From a virus: a stretch of 27,334 nucleotides of DNA. This document shows, piece by piece, positions 1 through 6,757 of this stretch (positions within the stretch are counted from its first letter, which is position 1; each line of letters begins with the position of its first letter). The notes below the pieces were generated by a model, which saw nothing but the letters and a program-made list of their open reading frames with translations, did no database searches and had not been told where the DNA came from. The position numbers and the translations under genes were made by a program. The DNA lies in IMG/VR virus record IMGVR_UViG_3300006805_001693, positions 1 through 27,334 of that record. One strand, given 5' to 3'.

Positions 1-112
1 ACTGTCTAGGGGAGACTGCCACCCGCCCTCGGTGCCCTCTGGGCCGGGGGCGGCCCCCGCCTACCAGTCCGCCGCGCGGCGTGGAAGCCGCTGCGGCGCC
101 CCACAGAAATTT

Positions 113-174
113 GCGCCCCGCCGACACTTCGGAACGCCCTGTCCGGCCCACATTGACATAACCGACAGACAGCG
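113..174. repeat. Diverged direct repeat, copy A
   Basis: This is the first copy of a roughly 60-bp imperfect repeat. Three blocks are shared in the same order with copy B at 356-413: GCGCCCCGCC, AC(G/A)CCCTGTCCGGCCC (core CCCTGTCCGGCCC at 137-149) and ACCGACA. The segments between the blocks differ in length and sequence. Confidence 0.6.
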
Positions 175-355
175 CTAAACGCATAGTCGAGAGTGCGACG
201 GGGAAAGCAGACACGTTAATCAGGTGAACGAGACCGAACCCGGTGGTAGCGATACGGTGCGGGTGTAGCTGGCGAGATGAGTATGGTTAGCCAGCAAGGT
301 TTGGGGTAAAACGAGGCGTCACCACTTCCACGCCTATCGTCACTCAGCGGGAGTA

Positions 356-413
356 GCGCCCCGCCACTCTCAACACCCTGTCCGGCCCGATACGTCAGAC
401 TTGACCGACACGC
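356..413. repeat. Diverged direct repeat, copy B
   Basis: This is the second copy of the repeat at 113-174, displaced by 239-243 bp; its 13-bp core is at 376-388. Its first block also forms the 3' arm of the hairpin at 347-364. Conserved blocks between diverged spacers could be a duplicated RNA structural module or two protein-binding sites. Confidence 0.6.
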
Positions 414-701
414 CATACAGGCGTATGAAAACCCCTAGCTACGGCAGCCGCGTTTACGAGGCTGACCGCTTTCCGCTCTGCCCGCCGCTTGCAAGACGCC
501 ATCTTCTCCGCCATGCGCGGAAAGCAGAAGTGGGCGGCCCCTACCCGTGAGGCCGGGGACCGGCAGGCGGATCGGAAACGCGTAAAGGCGGGTCGTGAAA
601 GAAAGCCCTAGCGGAAGTCAGTCCGCGTAAATGAGCGCCCCGAAAGGGGAGGTAAGCTGGTTAAAGTCCACGCAGTCGCGACCCACCTCCGCGCAAAACC
701 C

Positions 702-731
702 TTGACAAACGGCCAACACGCGGCCTACACA
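702..731 (+). promoter_or_regulatory. Sigma70-like promoter, candidate late (pR'-like) promoter
   Basis: A perfect -35 hexamer TTGACA (702-707) is followed 18 bp later by TACACA (726-731), a weak -10. Transcription would start near 738, ahead of the terminator at 798-833 and the lysis genes. No second promoter is obvious between that terminator and the endolysin start. Confidence 0.45.
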
Positions 732-737
732 TCAGAC

Positions 738-833
738 ACGCCCCTTCCTCCCTGGTTGGTCGTGTTACTGCTCCGGGTTTCCTCGCCCAGCAAACTCAGC
801 CCCGTCGCCCAACAGCGAACGGGGTTGTTTTTT
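738..833 (+). ncRNA. Candidate ~95-nt terminated leader RNA (6S-like)
   Basis: The interval lies between the promoter-like sequence and the intrinsic terminator and has no convincing ORF. A 5-bp inverted repeat (ACACG 736-740 / CGTGT 761-765) overlaps its 5' end. By position it resembles the short RNA made from lambda pR' and ended at tR' until the Q protein permits read-through into the lysis genes. The RNA and its ends are inferred. Confidence 0.35.
798..833 (+). terminator. Strong intrinsic terminator upstream of the lysis genes
   Basis: AGCCCCGT (798-805) pairs with ACGGGGTT (819-826), including one G-T pair. Extra pairing in the loop (CGC 806-808 with GCG 815-817) leaves one bulged A. 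The stem is followed by GTTTTTTG, a U-tract. It is oriented on the plus strand and would stop transcription about 50 bp before the endolysin start. Confidence 0.8.
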
Positions 834-884
834 GTCTTGCGTTGTGGTTATCGTCGGACGACAAGTCCACCAAACGGGGCCAAC

Positions 885-1709
885 ATGACGCGCGCAACCC
901 TTCCGACGGCACTGACGCTGATGTTTGGCAGCGAGGGCGGCTATTCAAACCGCAAGACGGACAGCGGGGGGCCAACGAAATATGGCGTCACGCACAAGAC
1001 CTTGGCCGCGCATCGCGGCGTGGCGTCGGTGACGGCGCAGCAGGTCAAAGAGATGACCTTGAACGAGGCCGAGGACATCTACATGACCGGATATTGGACG
1101 CAGTCGGGCGGCGATCTGCTGCCTGCGGGGCTGGATTATGCGGCGTTCGATTTTGGCGTCAATTCAGGACCAGCGCGCGCCGTGAAGGTGTTGCAGCGTC
1201 TCGTCGGGGTTTCGGCGGATGGCAACATCGGGCCGCAGACCGTCGCGGCTGTTTCGAAATACGAAGGCGGGGTTCGTAAGCTGATCGTCGATTATTGCGA
1301 CGCCCGGATGGCGTTTCTACGGTCGCTGACGAACCCGAAAACCGGCTTTCCGGTGAACGGTCGGGGCTGGACGATCCGCGTGACCGGGAAAGACCCGAAA
1401 GGCCAGTATCCGACGCGCCCCGGCGTCATTGGCGAGGCTCTACGGCTGGTGAACGGGGCCAAAGGTGTGTCTGTTCCGCTGATCTCGCAGATGGAGGGGC
1501 TGGAGGGCGATGCGAAGGCGGTGCCTTCGGAACCGAACCCGTGGACGACCCCGGAAACCGTGATCCAGATTGCGACCGGGGCGGGCGGGCTGTCATTTGT
1601 CGCCACCGGCAACGGTCCCGTGCAGTGGGCCGTCGGAGCGGCTTTGGTCGTCGGGGCGCTTGTTGCAGCCTACCTGTTCATCGCCCGCGTTCGGAAGACG
1701 GTCGTATGA
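885..1709 (+). CDS. Endolysin, GH108 N-acetylmuramidase with C-terminal membrane segment
   Basis: A 274-residue protein of the glycoside hydrolase 108 family (formerly DUF847), which cleaves the MurNAc-GlcNAc bond of peptidoglycan at lysis. The family signature EGGY is at residues 17-20, with E17 the expected catalytic acid; a segment ending GPQT near residues 105-112 fits the peptidoglycan-binding-like part of the family. A hydrophobic stretch near residues 248-267, followed by Arg/Lys, is a likely transmembrane anchor, which is less usual for an endolysin and could tether or delay the enzyme. The ATG at 885 was chosen over an in-frame TTG at 702, because the family signature begins right after it and the extension would run through the promoter and terminator. 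The ribosome site is weak (GGGG at 876-879). Its stop overlaps the next start (ATGA), and it opens the lysis module. Confidence 0.88.
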   Translation: MTRATLPTALTLMFGSEGGYSNRKTDSGGPTKYGVTHKTLAAHRGVASVTAQQVKEMTLNEAEDIYMTGYWTQSGGDLLPAGLDYAAFDFGVNSGPARAVKVLQRLVGVSADGNIGPQTVAAVSKYEGGVRKLIVDYCDARMAFLRSLTNPKTGFPVNGRGWTIRVTGKDPKGQYPTRPGVIGEALRLVNGAKGVSVPLISQMEGLEGDAKAVPSEPNPWTTPETVIQIATGAGGLSFVATGNGPVQWAVGAALVVGALVAAYLFIARVRKTVV

Positions 1710-1894
1710 CGAAGCGCCGCATCACGGATTTCAGCGATGACGACGAAGGCTTCTGTCGTGAGGTGGACGTGATCGTCCCGCAGCACGCCCGCGTCAGCGC
1801 GCTGCTCGGGCCGGACGGCCAGCCGCTAATGGTGGGATACGAACGACCAAAGTTGGGGTTCGATCTGACACCGCGCAATTCGGCGCGCAAATGA
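1706..1894 (+). CDS. Small hypothetical protein in the lysis module
   Basis: A 62-residue soluble protein, acidic near the N-terminus (run DDDE) and basic at the C-terminus. No signal peptide or membrane segment is visible. Its ATG overlaps the endolysin stop (ATGA, 1706-1709) and its own stop overlaps the next start (ATGA, 1891-1894), so it is probably translationally coupled inside the lysis operon. The function is not recognised. Its place between endolysin and spanins suggests a lysis accessory role, but nothing in the sequence proves this. Confidence 0.65.
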   Translation: MTKRRITDFSDDDEGFCREVDVIVPQHARVSALLGPDGQPLMVGYERPKLGFDLTPRNSARK

Positions 1895-2109
1895 TCGCGC
1901 GGCTCAAAACATGGGCTGCTGTCGCCGGGGTGTTCATCGTCGCGGCGTTTTACGTTTTCTTTCGCGGAAAGTCAGCCGGTCGCGCGGCAGCCGAGGCCAA
2001 ATACCAGAAGGCGCGCGACGCGCTCCGGGAGAAATACGATGCGATTGACAGCAAGCCTGCTGATCCTGCTGGCGCTTATGAGCGCCTGCGGTCCCGTAAA
2101 AATAAATGA
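1891..2109 (+). CDS. Rz-like i-spanin
   Basis: A 72-residue protein with one N-terminal membrane segment (about residues 7-25) followed by a short basic and helical charged region rich in Ala, Lys, Glu and Arg. This is the layout of an inner-membrane spanin, which joins an outer-membrane lipoprotein partner to fuse the two membranes in the last step of lysis of Gram-negative hosts. It is shorter than lambda Rz (about 153 residues), so the periplasmic domain is reduced. The partner lipoprotein starts inside its 3' part in another frame (2039), the embedded or overlapped spanin arrangement. The call rests on topology and gene order, as spanins are poorly conserved. Confidence 0.65.
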   Translation: MIARLKTWAAVAGVFIVAAFYVFFRGKSAGRAAAEAKYQKARDALREKYDAIDSKPADPAGAYERLRSRKNK

Positions 2110-2239
2110 CTGCCCGCCGCTGTCTCCGGTTCCGGGGGCGGCGCTGGACGTTTTGCAGTCGGCGCATGACACGACGGTAGACGCTTGGGTCGTTGACCTC
2201 GACCGGCACTACCAGAAGTTGGATGCGTGCAATGAGTGA
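2039..2239 (+). CDS. Rz1-like o-spanin lipoprotein
   Basis: A 66-residue protein whose first 17 residues form a lipoprotein signal (basic N-terminus, hydrophobic core LLILLALMSA, then C17), so the mature outer-membrane lipoprotein would begin at Cys17. A Pro-containing segment (PPLSPVPG) follows shortly, as in Rz1 proteins. It overlaps the i-spanin gene by 71 bp in a different frame. The start is supported by GGGAGA just upstream at about 2028-2033. It is predicted to bridge to the i-spanin C-terminus across the periplasm. Its end overlaps the next gene by 8 bp. Confidence 0.68.
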   Translation: MRLTASLLILLALMSACGPVKINDCPPLSPVPGAALDVLQSAHDTTVDAWVVDLDRHYQKLDACNE

Positions 2240-2564
2240 AAATGATCTGATCATCAGTCTGCTGCGGGCGTCATCTGACAAGCAAGACGACATCATCGCG
2301 CGCCTTTCGGAGTTGGAAAGTCGTGTTGCTCTGGACGCCCAAGATGCGCAGCACGCGCGCGGTATGGTGGCTGACCGCATGGCGATTTTGGAGAAGGTCA
2401 TCAAGGAAGAAATAAAGCCGCAGACCGACGATCTGAAGCGCATGAAGGCCGTCGGTATCGGGTTCTTGACCGTGGCCGGGATTGGCGGGCTGTCACTCGG
2501 CAGCCTGTTCATGTGGGGTTGGGATAATGCGCTGGCCATGCTGCGGCATCTGCTAAAAGCATGA
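2232..2564 (+). CDS. XhlA/holin-like membrane protein
   Basis: A 110-residue protein with a long charged N-terminal helix of coiled-coil character (about residues 1-75, many Asp, Glu, Lys and Arg), followed by a hydrophobic, glycine-rich membrane segment (about residues 78-100). A long coiled coil ending in one membrane helix resembles the XhlA haemolysin-type lysis proteins and some single-pass holins. No other holin is evident, so this is the best candidate for the membrane-permeabilising or holin-assisting protein. The ATG at 2232 overlaps the spanin stop; an upstream in-frame ATG at 2193 would add 13 residues and lies deep in the spanin gene. Confidence 0.55.
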   Translation: MSENDLIISLLRASSDKQDDIIARLSELESRVALDAQDAQHARGMVADRMAILEKVIKEEIKPQTDDLKRMKAVGIGFLTVAGIGGLSLGSLFMWGWDNALAMLRHLLKA

Positions 2565-2579
2565 TTGTCGGAGGGTTGT

Positions 2580-2861
2580 ATGCACTGTGAATACTGCGAG
2601 CGGCGCACATACCCTCGGGGGCGCAAAGAGCGCGGCCTCGACACGACCAGCGATCATGTCGCGCCGAAGTGGAACGGCGGGACCGGCGACGTGCCGAACC
2701 GGGCGCGGTGTTGTCGCGCTTGCAATGAGTTGAAGGGCGACATGTCACCGCAGCAGTGGTCGCGGTTCATGTCGGAAAATCCCGGCTGGTGGGCGATGTT
2801 CTACCAGACGGGATTGCGCGGTTTGCGGCTGTTCGCACAAGTCGTCGAGAAGGTGGGCTGA
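2580..2861 (+). CDS. HNH endonuclease next to the large terminase
   Basis: A 93-residue protein of the HNH (beta-beta-alpha metal) superfamily. Zinc-knuckle cysteines occur as CEYC near the N-terminus (C3, C6) and as CRAC in the middle; the metal-binding His is in the SDHV segment and the Asn in the PNRARC and CNEL segments, in the order expected for HNH. Phage HNH proteins beside terminase genes (HK97 gp74 type) stimulate terminase cleavage during packaging. The ATG at 2580 has a near-perfect GGAGG at 2570-2574; the upstream TTG at 2565 lacks one. The last base is shared with the terminase start. Confidence 0.85.
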   Translation: MHCEYCERRTYPRGRKERGLDTTSDHVAPKWNGGTGDVPNRARCCRACNELKGDMSPQQWSRFMSENPGWWAMFYQTGLRGLRLFAQVVEKVG

Positions 2862-4516
2862 TGGCGCGCGCGTCCAGAGTAAATCCGAAAACCGGGCTTC
2901 GCTTCGACTTCGAGGAAGAACAGCGGGCCAAGAAGGCCGCGGCAGGGCCATCGGACGCCGAGATCGCGAAAAGCCTGGCGCTTCTGAAGCGTCAGCAACG
3001 CATCATCGAGGCGCGCGACGATTTGATGGCGTTCACGCAGTACACCATGCCGGACCCCGCCGACCCAAACGACCCTATGAAGTCGTCTTACGAGGCCGCG
3101 AAGTTTCACATTGAGGTGGCGCACGCGCTGGAGGCGGTAGAGCGCGGCGAAATTCAGCAGTTGATCTTCGCGATGCCTCCGCGGCACGGAAAAACCCAGC
3201 TTGCGACCAAGAGTTTTGCCGCTTGGTTGTCCGGTAGGCATCCGACATGGAATTTGGCGGTCGCGTCCTACTCCGACACGATGGCCGAGGACATGGGCGC
3301 AGACACGCGTGCTATCATGGCGTCGCAGCAGTTCAAGCAGGTGTTCCGCGACCACGCGCTGCGGCGTGGCGGCACTGCCAAGGCCAACATTCAGACCGTG
3401 CAGGGCGGGCGCGCGGTATTCGTCGGGCGCGGCGGTGCGCTGACCGGGCGCGGCGCCGATTGTCTGCTGATCGACGATCTTTACAAGGACCACGAGGAGG
3501 CGCGGTCGCAGACCATCCGCGATCAGGCTTGGAACTGGTTCACCAAGGTCGCCATGACGCGGCGGATGGGTCGAAAATTGGTGATCATCACCATGACGCG
3601 CTGGCACTCCGACGACATCATTGGCCGCATCACCGACCCGGAAAACCCCTGCTATAACGCCATCGAGGCCGCGAAGTGGAAGATCATCCGCCTGCCCGCC
3701 ATCGCTGAAGATGAAGACCCGCTCGGGCGCGCGGAGGGCGAGGTTTTGTGGCCGGAGCGGTTCGATCTGGACTTCATGCAGTCGCAGCAGCGGCTCGACC
3801 CCTTGGGCTTCGCAGCACTTTACCAGCAGAGCCCCACTGTCGCCGACGGCGTGCTGTTCCGGCGCGAGAACATGCAGTTCTACAAGGCGGGCGATCTGCC
3901 CGACGATCTGCGGATTTATTGCTCCTCCGACCACGCTGTCGCAACAGGCCAACGCAACGATTATACCGTCATGTTCAAGATTGGCATTGACCGGCAGAGC
4001 AACATCTGGGTTCTGGACTGCTTCCGCGCGAAAGTCTCCGCTGACAAGGCCGTCGAGGCCATGCTGGCGATGGCGGCCGGGAAAGAGCGGCCTTTGCTGT
4101 GGTGGGCGGAACGCGGCCACATCTCGAAGTCCATCGGACCGTTCCTACGCAAGCGGATGCTGGAGACGGGTACTTACATCAACGTGGTTGAAGTGACGCC
4201 GGTTCAGGACAAAGAGCAGCGCGCGCAGTCCATCGCAGCGCGTATAGCGATGGGCAAAGTGTATTTTCCGGCAGACAAGGTATGGACCGAGAAGATTGTC
4301 AACGAACTGCTGGCTTTTCCGAGCGGTATCCATGACGATGCAGTCGATGCGTTGGCCTATATTGGGCTTGGCCTACAAAGCCAATTTGCGCCAGGACGAA
4401 ATACTGCTATGAGTAAGCAGAACGCGCAACCGAAGACGGGGACGCTCGCTTGGATAAAACTGGCCGACAAGTGGGCCGCTGAAAAACGCGCCGCCGCAGC
4501 GGCAGGAGGCTTTTGA
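2861..4516 (+). CDS. terL: Terminase large subunit
   Basis: A 551-residue DNA-packaging motor protein. The N-terminal ATPase has Walker A PPRHGKT (residues 106-112), Walker B CLLIDD (201-206) and a coupling-type motif TMTRWH around 244-249. The C-terminal RNase H-like nuclease has acidic residues in SSDHA (D357), WWAERGH (E417) and HDDAVDA (D493, D496), the usual metal-binding set. It would dock on the portal, cut concatemeric DNA and pump it into the prohead. ATG at 2861 overlaps the HNH stop by one base. Its own stop overlaps the portal start (TGATG). Length is normal for the family. No small terminase subunit is recognised beside it. Confidence 0.95.
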   Translation: MARASRVNPKTGLRFDFEEEQRAKKAAAGPSDAEIAKSLALLKRQQRIIEARDDLMAFTQYTMPDPADPNDPMKSSYEAAKFHIEVAHALEAVERGEIQQLIFAMPPRHGKTQLATKSFAAWLSGRHPTWNLAVASYSDTMAEDMGADTRAIMASQQFKQVFRDHALRRGGTAKANIQTVQGGRAVFVGRGGALTGRGADCLLIDDLYKDHEEARSQTIRDQAWNWFTKVAMTRRMGRKLVIITMTRWHSDDIIGRITDPENPCYNAIEAAKWKIIRLPAIAEDEDPLGRAEGEVLWPERFDLDFMQSQQRLDPLGFAALYQQSPTVADGVLFRRENMQFYKAGDLPDDLRIYCSSDHAVATGQRNDYTVMFKIGIDRQSNIWVLDCFRAKVSADKAVEAMLAMAAGKERPLLWWAERGHISKSIGPFLRKRMLETGTYINVVEVTPVQDKEQRAQSIAARIAMGKVYFPADKVWTEKIVNELLAFPSGIHDDAVDALAYIGLGLQSQFAPGRNTAMSKQNAQPKTGTLAWIKLADKWAAEKRAAAAAGGF

Positions 4517-6681
4517 TGGATTTTGCGGACGACACCGACCCACAGATCGGGGCAGAAGATACCGCAGAAGACGTGAAAACGCCTGCGCAGGACAAAGCCC
4601 TCGTTCAGAAGATTTTGAAAAACATCAAGGCCGACAAGGCGCACCACGCCAAGGCGTTCAAGCGGATGCGCCGCGACATGCAAGTCGCGACATGGGGGGC
4701 CGAGGAAGCGTGGGGCGAGGACAAGTACCGCGCCAACATCGCCGGTCGCCACGTCAAGCAGAAAACCGCAGCACTCTACGCCAAGAACCCGCGCGTCGCC
4801 GCCAAGCGCAAAGAGCAGATCGACTACGTTCTGTGGGACGAGAACCCGCAATCGCTGATGATGGCGATGCAGACCATCCAACTGGCGCAGCAGGCGACGC
4901 AGATCGCAGCGACGCAACCGCCGCAGGCCGATCCTGTGACCGGCATGGCGATCCCGGCGCCGATTGACCTGCCGCCCGGTTTTGAGCAGGCGCAGGCGCT
5001 CGTCGCGGACTTTCAGCAGGGCACCGAACGCCGCCAGATGTTCGACAAGATCGGCAAGACGCTGGAAATCCTGTTCGGCAACGCTTTGGCGAACCAACAG
5101 CCGGTGCCGTTCAAGCGCGGCATGAAATCCGTCGTGCGTCGCTCGATCACAACCGGCGTCGGCTACGTCGAGTTGGGCTTTCAGCGCGAGATGGGACCGC
5201 GCGCGGGGCTGGAGGAGCAGCTTGCGGACGCCCGCACGCGGCTCGACCACCTGAAGAAGCTGTCCGAAGAACTGTCCGAAGGCGAGTTGGACGACGACAG
5301 CGCCGAGATGGCCGAACTGGAGCACTCGATCACGGCGCTGCAATCGGAGCCGGAGATCGTGCTGCGCGAGGGCCTGATCGTCGAGTATCCGACGGCCACA
5401 AAGGTCATTCCCGACAAGCTGTGCAAGTCGCTGGACGGCTTTGTCGGCGCGCGGCATATCGCGGTTGAATACACCTACACTTCGCAAGAGGTCGAGGAGA
5501 TTTTCGGCGTCGATCTGAAGGACGGCTACACCAGCTACACCTCCGACCCCGGCTCGATGCGCGAGATCAGCGCGAACGACGTGATGGACGACGACTATTC
5601 GTGGACCGACCCGGAAACCAAGAAGAACGGCCTCGTCTGCGTCTGGAAATACTACGACAAGCCGACCGGGCTCGTCTACTACGTCGCCGATGGCTACCCC
5701 GGCTTCCTGCGGCTCCCGGCCGCGCCGGACGTGTTTGTCGAGACGTTCTGGCCGCTCTACGCGCTGACCTTCAACGCAGTCGAGAACGACGACGAGTTGT
5801 TCCCGCCATCTGACGTGTCACTGATGATCGACATGCAGCGCGAGCACAACCGCTCGCGGCAGGGCAAGCGTGAGCACCGCGACGCCGCGCGCCCGCGCTG
5901 GGTTTCTGCACGCGGCGCTTTCGGTAGTGAAGAAGACCCGCTGACGATCAAGAACATGCGGCCGTTCGATCTGGCCATGATCGACATGGCGCCTGACCAG
6001 AAGATTGGCGACCTGCTGCAAGTGGTGCCGGTTCCGGGCGTGGACCCGAACCTCTACGACACGGGCGAGGTCTTCACCGACACGCAGATCGTCGTCGGGT
6101 CGCAAGAAGCGCAGTTCGGCGGCGTCAGCAAGGCCACCGCCACGGAAAGCGCCATCGCAGCGAACTCCTCGACCTCTGCCGACGGCTCCAGCATCGACGA
6201 GTTGGACGAGTTCCTGTCCACCATTGCGCGGGCAGGCGGGCAAATTCTACAGAAGGAAATGTCCGAGGAGATCGTCAAGCAGATCGTCGGCCCGGGCGCT
6301 GTCTGGCCCGCCATGACACTGGCCGAGATTGCAGGCGAAGTGCATCTGGAAGTCGCGGCCGGATCGACCGGCAAGCCCAATCAGGCCGTCGAGATCAACA
6401 ACATGGAGCGTATGCTGCCCATGCTGATCCAACTGCCGTCGATCAACCAAGAGGAACTGGCGCGCGAAGTATTGCGCCGTCTCGACGACCGCATGGACCT
6501 GACGAAGATGATCGTCGCCAATGCGCCGTCCATCGTCGCGCAGAACCAGAACGCACAGCCCTCGACGGGCAACGCCGCGACCGATCCGAACGCCCAAGGG
6601 GCGCAAGGCGCGAGCAACGGCGCCGCCCCTCCGGGCGGTCCGGGCGGCTCAGGACCGGCGTTCGGGTCCAATCAGGTTTGA
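4516..6681 (+). CDS. Portal protein
   Basis: A 721-residue protein, long and P22-like in size, expected to form the dodecameric ring at the head vertex that binds the terminase and then the tail. It directly follows terL. The N-terminal third has a helical region and a Gln/Pro/Ala-rich insert (about residues 115-160). A charged coiled-coil-like stretch (about 225-280) is followed by a beta-rich core. The C-terminus is low complexity, rich in Gly, Pro, Ala and Asn. ATG at 4516 has GGAGG at 4505-4509; the in-frame TTG one codon earlier is not preferred. Identity rests on position, size and general portal character rather than one motif. Confidence 0.88.
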   Translation: MDFADDTDPQIGAEDTAEDVKTPAQDKALVQKILKNIKADKAHHAKAFKRMRRDMQVATWGAEEAWGEDKYRANIAGRHVKQKTAALYAKNPRVAAKRKEQIDYVLWDENPQSLMMAMQTIQLAQQATQIAATQPPQADPVTGMAIPAPIDLPPGFEQAQALVADFQQGTERRQMFDKIGKTLEILFGNALANQQPVPFKRGMKSVVRRSITTGVGYVELGFQREMGPRAGLEEQLADARTRLDHLKKLSEELSEGELDDDSAEMAELEHSITALQSEPEIVLREGLIVEYPTATKVIPDKLCKSLDGFVGARHIAVEYTYTSQEVEEIFGVDLKDGYTSYTSDPGSMREISANDVMDDDYSWTDPETKKNGLVCVWKYYDKPTGLVYYVADGYPGFLRLPAAPDVFVETFWPLYALTFNAVENDDELFPPSDVSLMIDMQREHNRSRQGKREHRDAARPRWVSARGAFGSEEDPLTIKNMRPFDLAMIDMAPDQKIGDLLQVVPVPGVDPNLYDTGEVFTDTQIVVGSQEAQFGGVSKATATESAIAANSSTSADGSSIDELDEFLSTIARAGGQILQKEMSEEIVKQIVGPGAVWPAMTLAEIAGEVHLEVAAGSTGKPNQAVEINNMERMLPMLIQLPSINQEELAREVLRRLDDRMDLTKMIVANAPSIVAQNQNAQPSTGNAATDPNAQGAQGASNGAAPPGGPGGSGPAFGSNQV

Positions 6682-6757
6682 CGTGTAGGTCTTGGCGGAC
6701 GACACTTGCGACAATGCGCAGAATGTAATAACGTAACGCAGGAAACAGGAGCATTTC

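Larger units (their letters stand above)
1..697. ncRNA. Large ORF-free region rich in inverted repeats; candidate structured RNA or cis-acting element
   Basis: No reading frame here looks like a phage gene; the only ORF of any length is a 66-codon minus-strand one (216-416) with no protein-like character. Non-overlapping inverted repeats follow one another: 45-59 (GGGGG/CCCCC), 238-264 (ACCCG/CGGGT), 268-295 (GCTGGC/GCCAGC), 314-335 (AGGCGT/ACGCCT), 347-364 (GCGGG/CCCGC), 414-427 (CATAC/GTATG, 4-nt loop), 468-525 (a perfect 9-bp pair, GCTTTCCGC/GCGGAAAGC), 535-562 (7 bp with one bulged A), 611-626 (GCGGA/TCCGC) and 638-649 (CCCC-GAAA-GGGG, a GNRA tetraloop). Short GC stems arise by chance in GC-rich DNA, but the 9-bp stem, the tetraloop hairpins and the lack of coding potential together suggest a folded RNA. 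The left end is cut by the window. Strand is unproven; plus is favoured because all flanking genes are plus. It could instead be a packaging or replication site. No known RNA family was recognised. Confidence 0.45.

Noticed and set aside
216-416. 66-codon minus-strand ORF in the noncoding region
   Set aside because: No ribosome site, no protein-like composition, and it runs through four inverted repeats and most of repeat copy B.
1-840. tRNA, tmRNA or group I intron in the gene-free start
   Set aside because: No cloverleaf, T-loop consensus, tag reading frame or P/Q/R/S intron elements could be found; only generic hairpins.
702-884. N-terminal extension of the endolysin from the TTG at 702
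   Set aside because: The TTG is the first codon of a -35 TTGACA; the extension crosses a strong terminator and lacks a ribosome site, while the GH108 signature starts right after the ATG at 885.
2801-4120. Long minus-strand ORF (439 codons) opposite the large terminase
   Set aside because: Antisense shadow of a clear gene with high GC3; its translation is Arg-, Leu- and His-rich without motifs.
4357-5487. 376-codon minus-strand ORF opposite the terL end and portal
   Set aside because: Shadow ORF of the portal gene; no ribosome site or family feature.
6682-6757. Promoter before the scaffold gene
   Set aside because: TGTAAT at 6724-6729 resembles a -10, but no -35 at suitable distance was found, and the gene can be served by the late operon.
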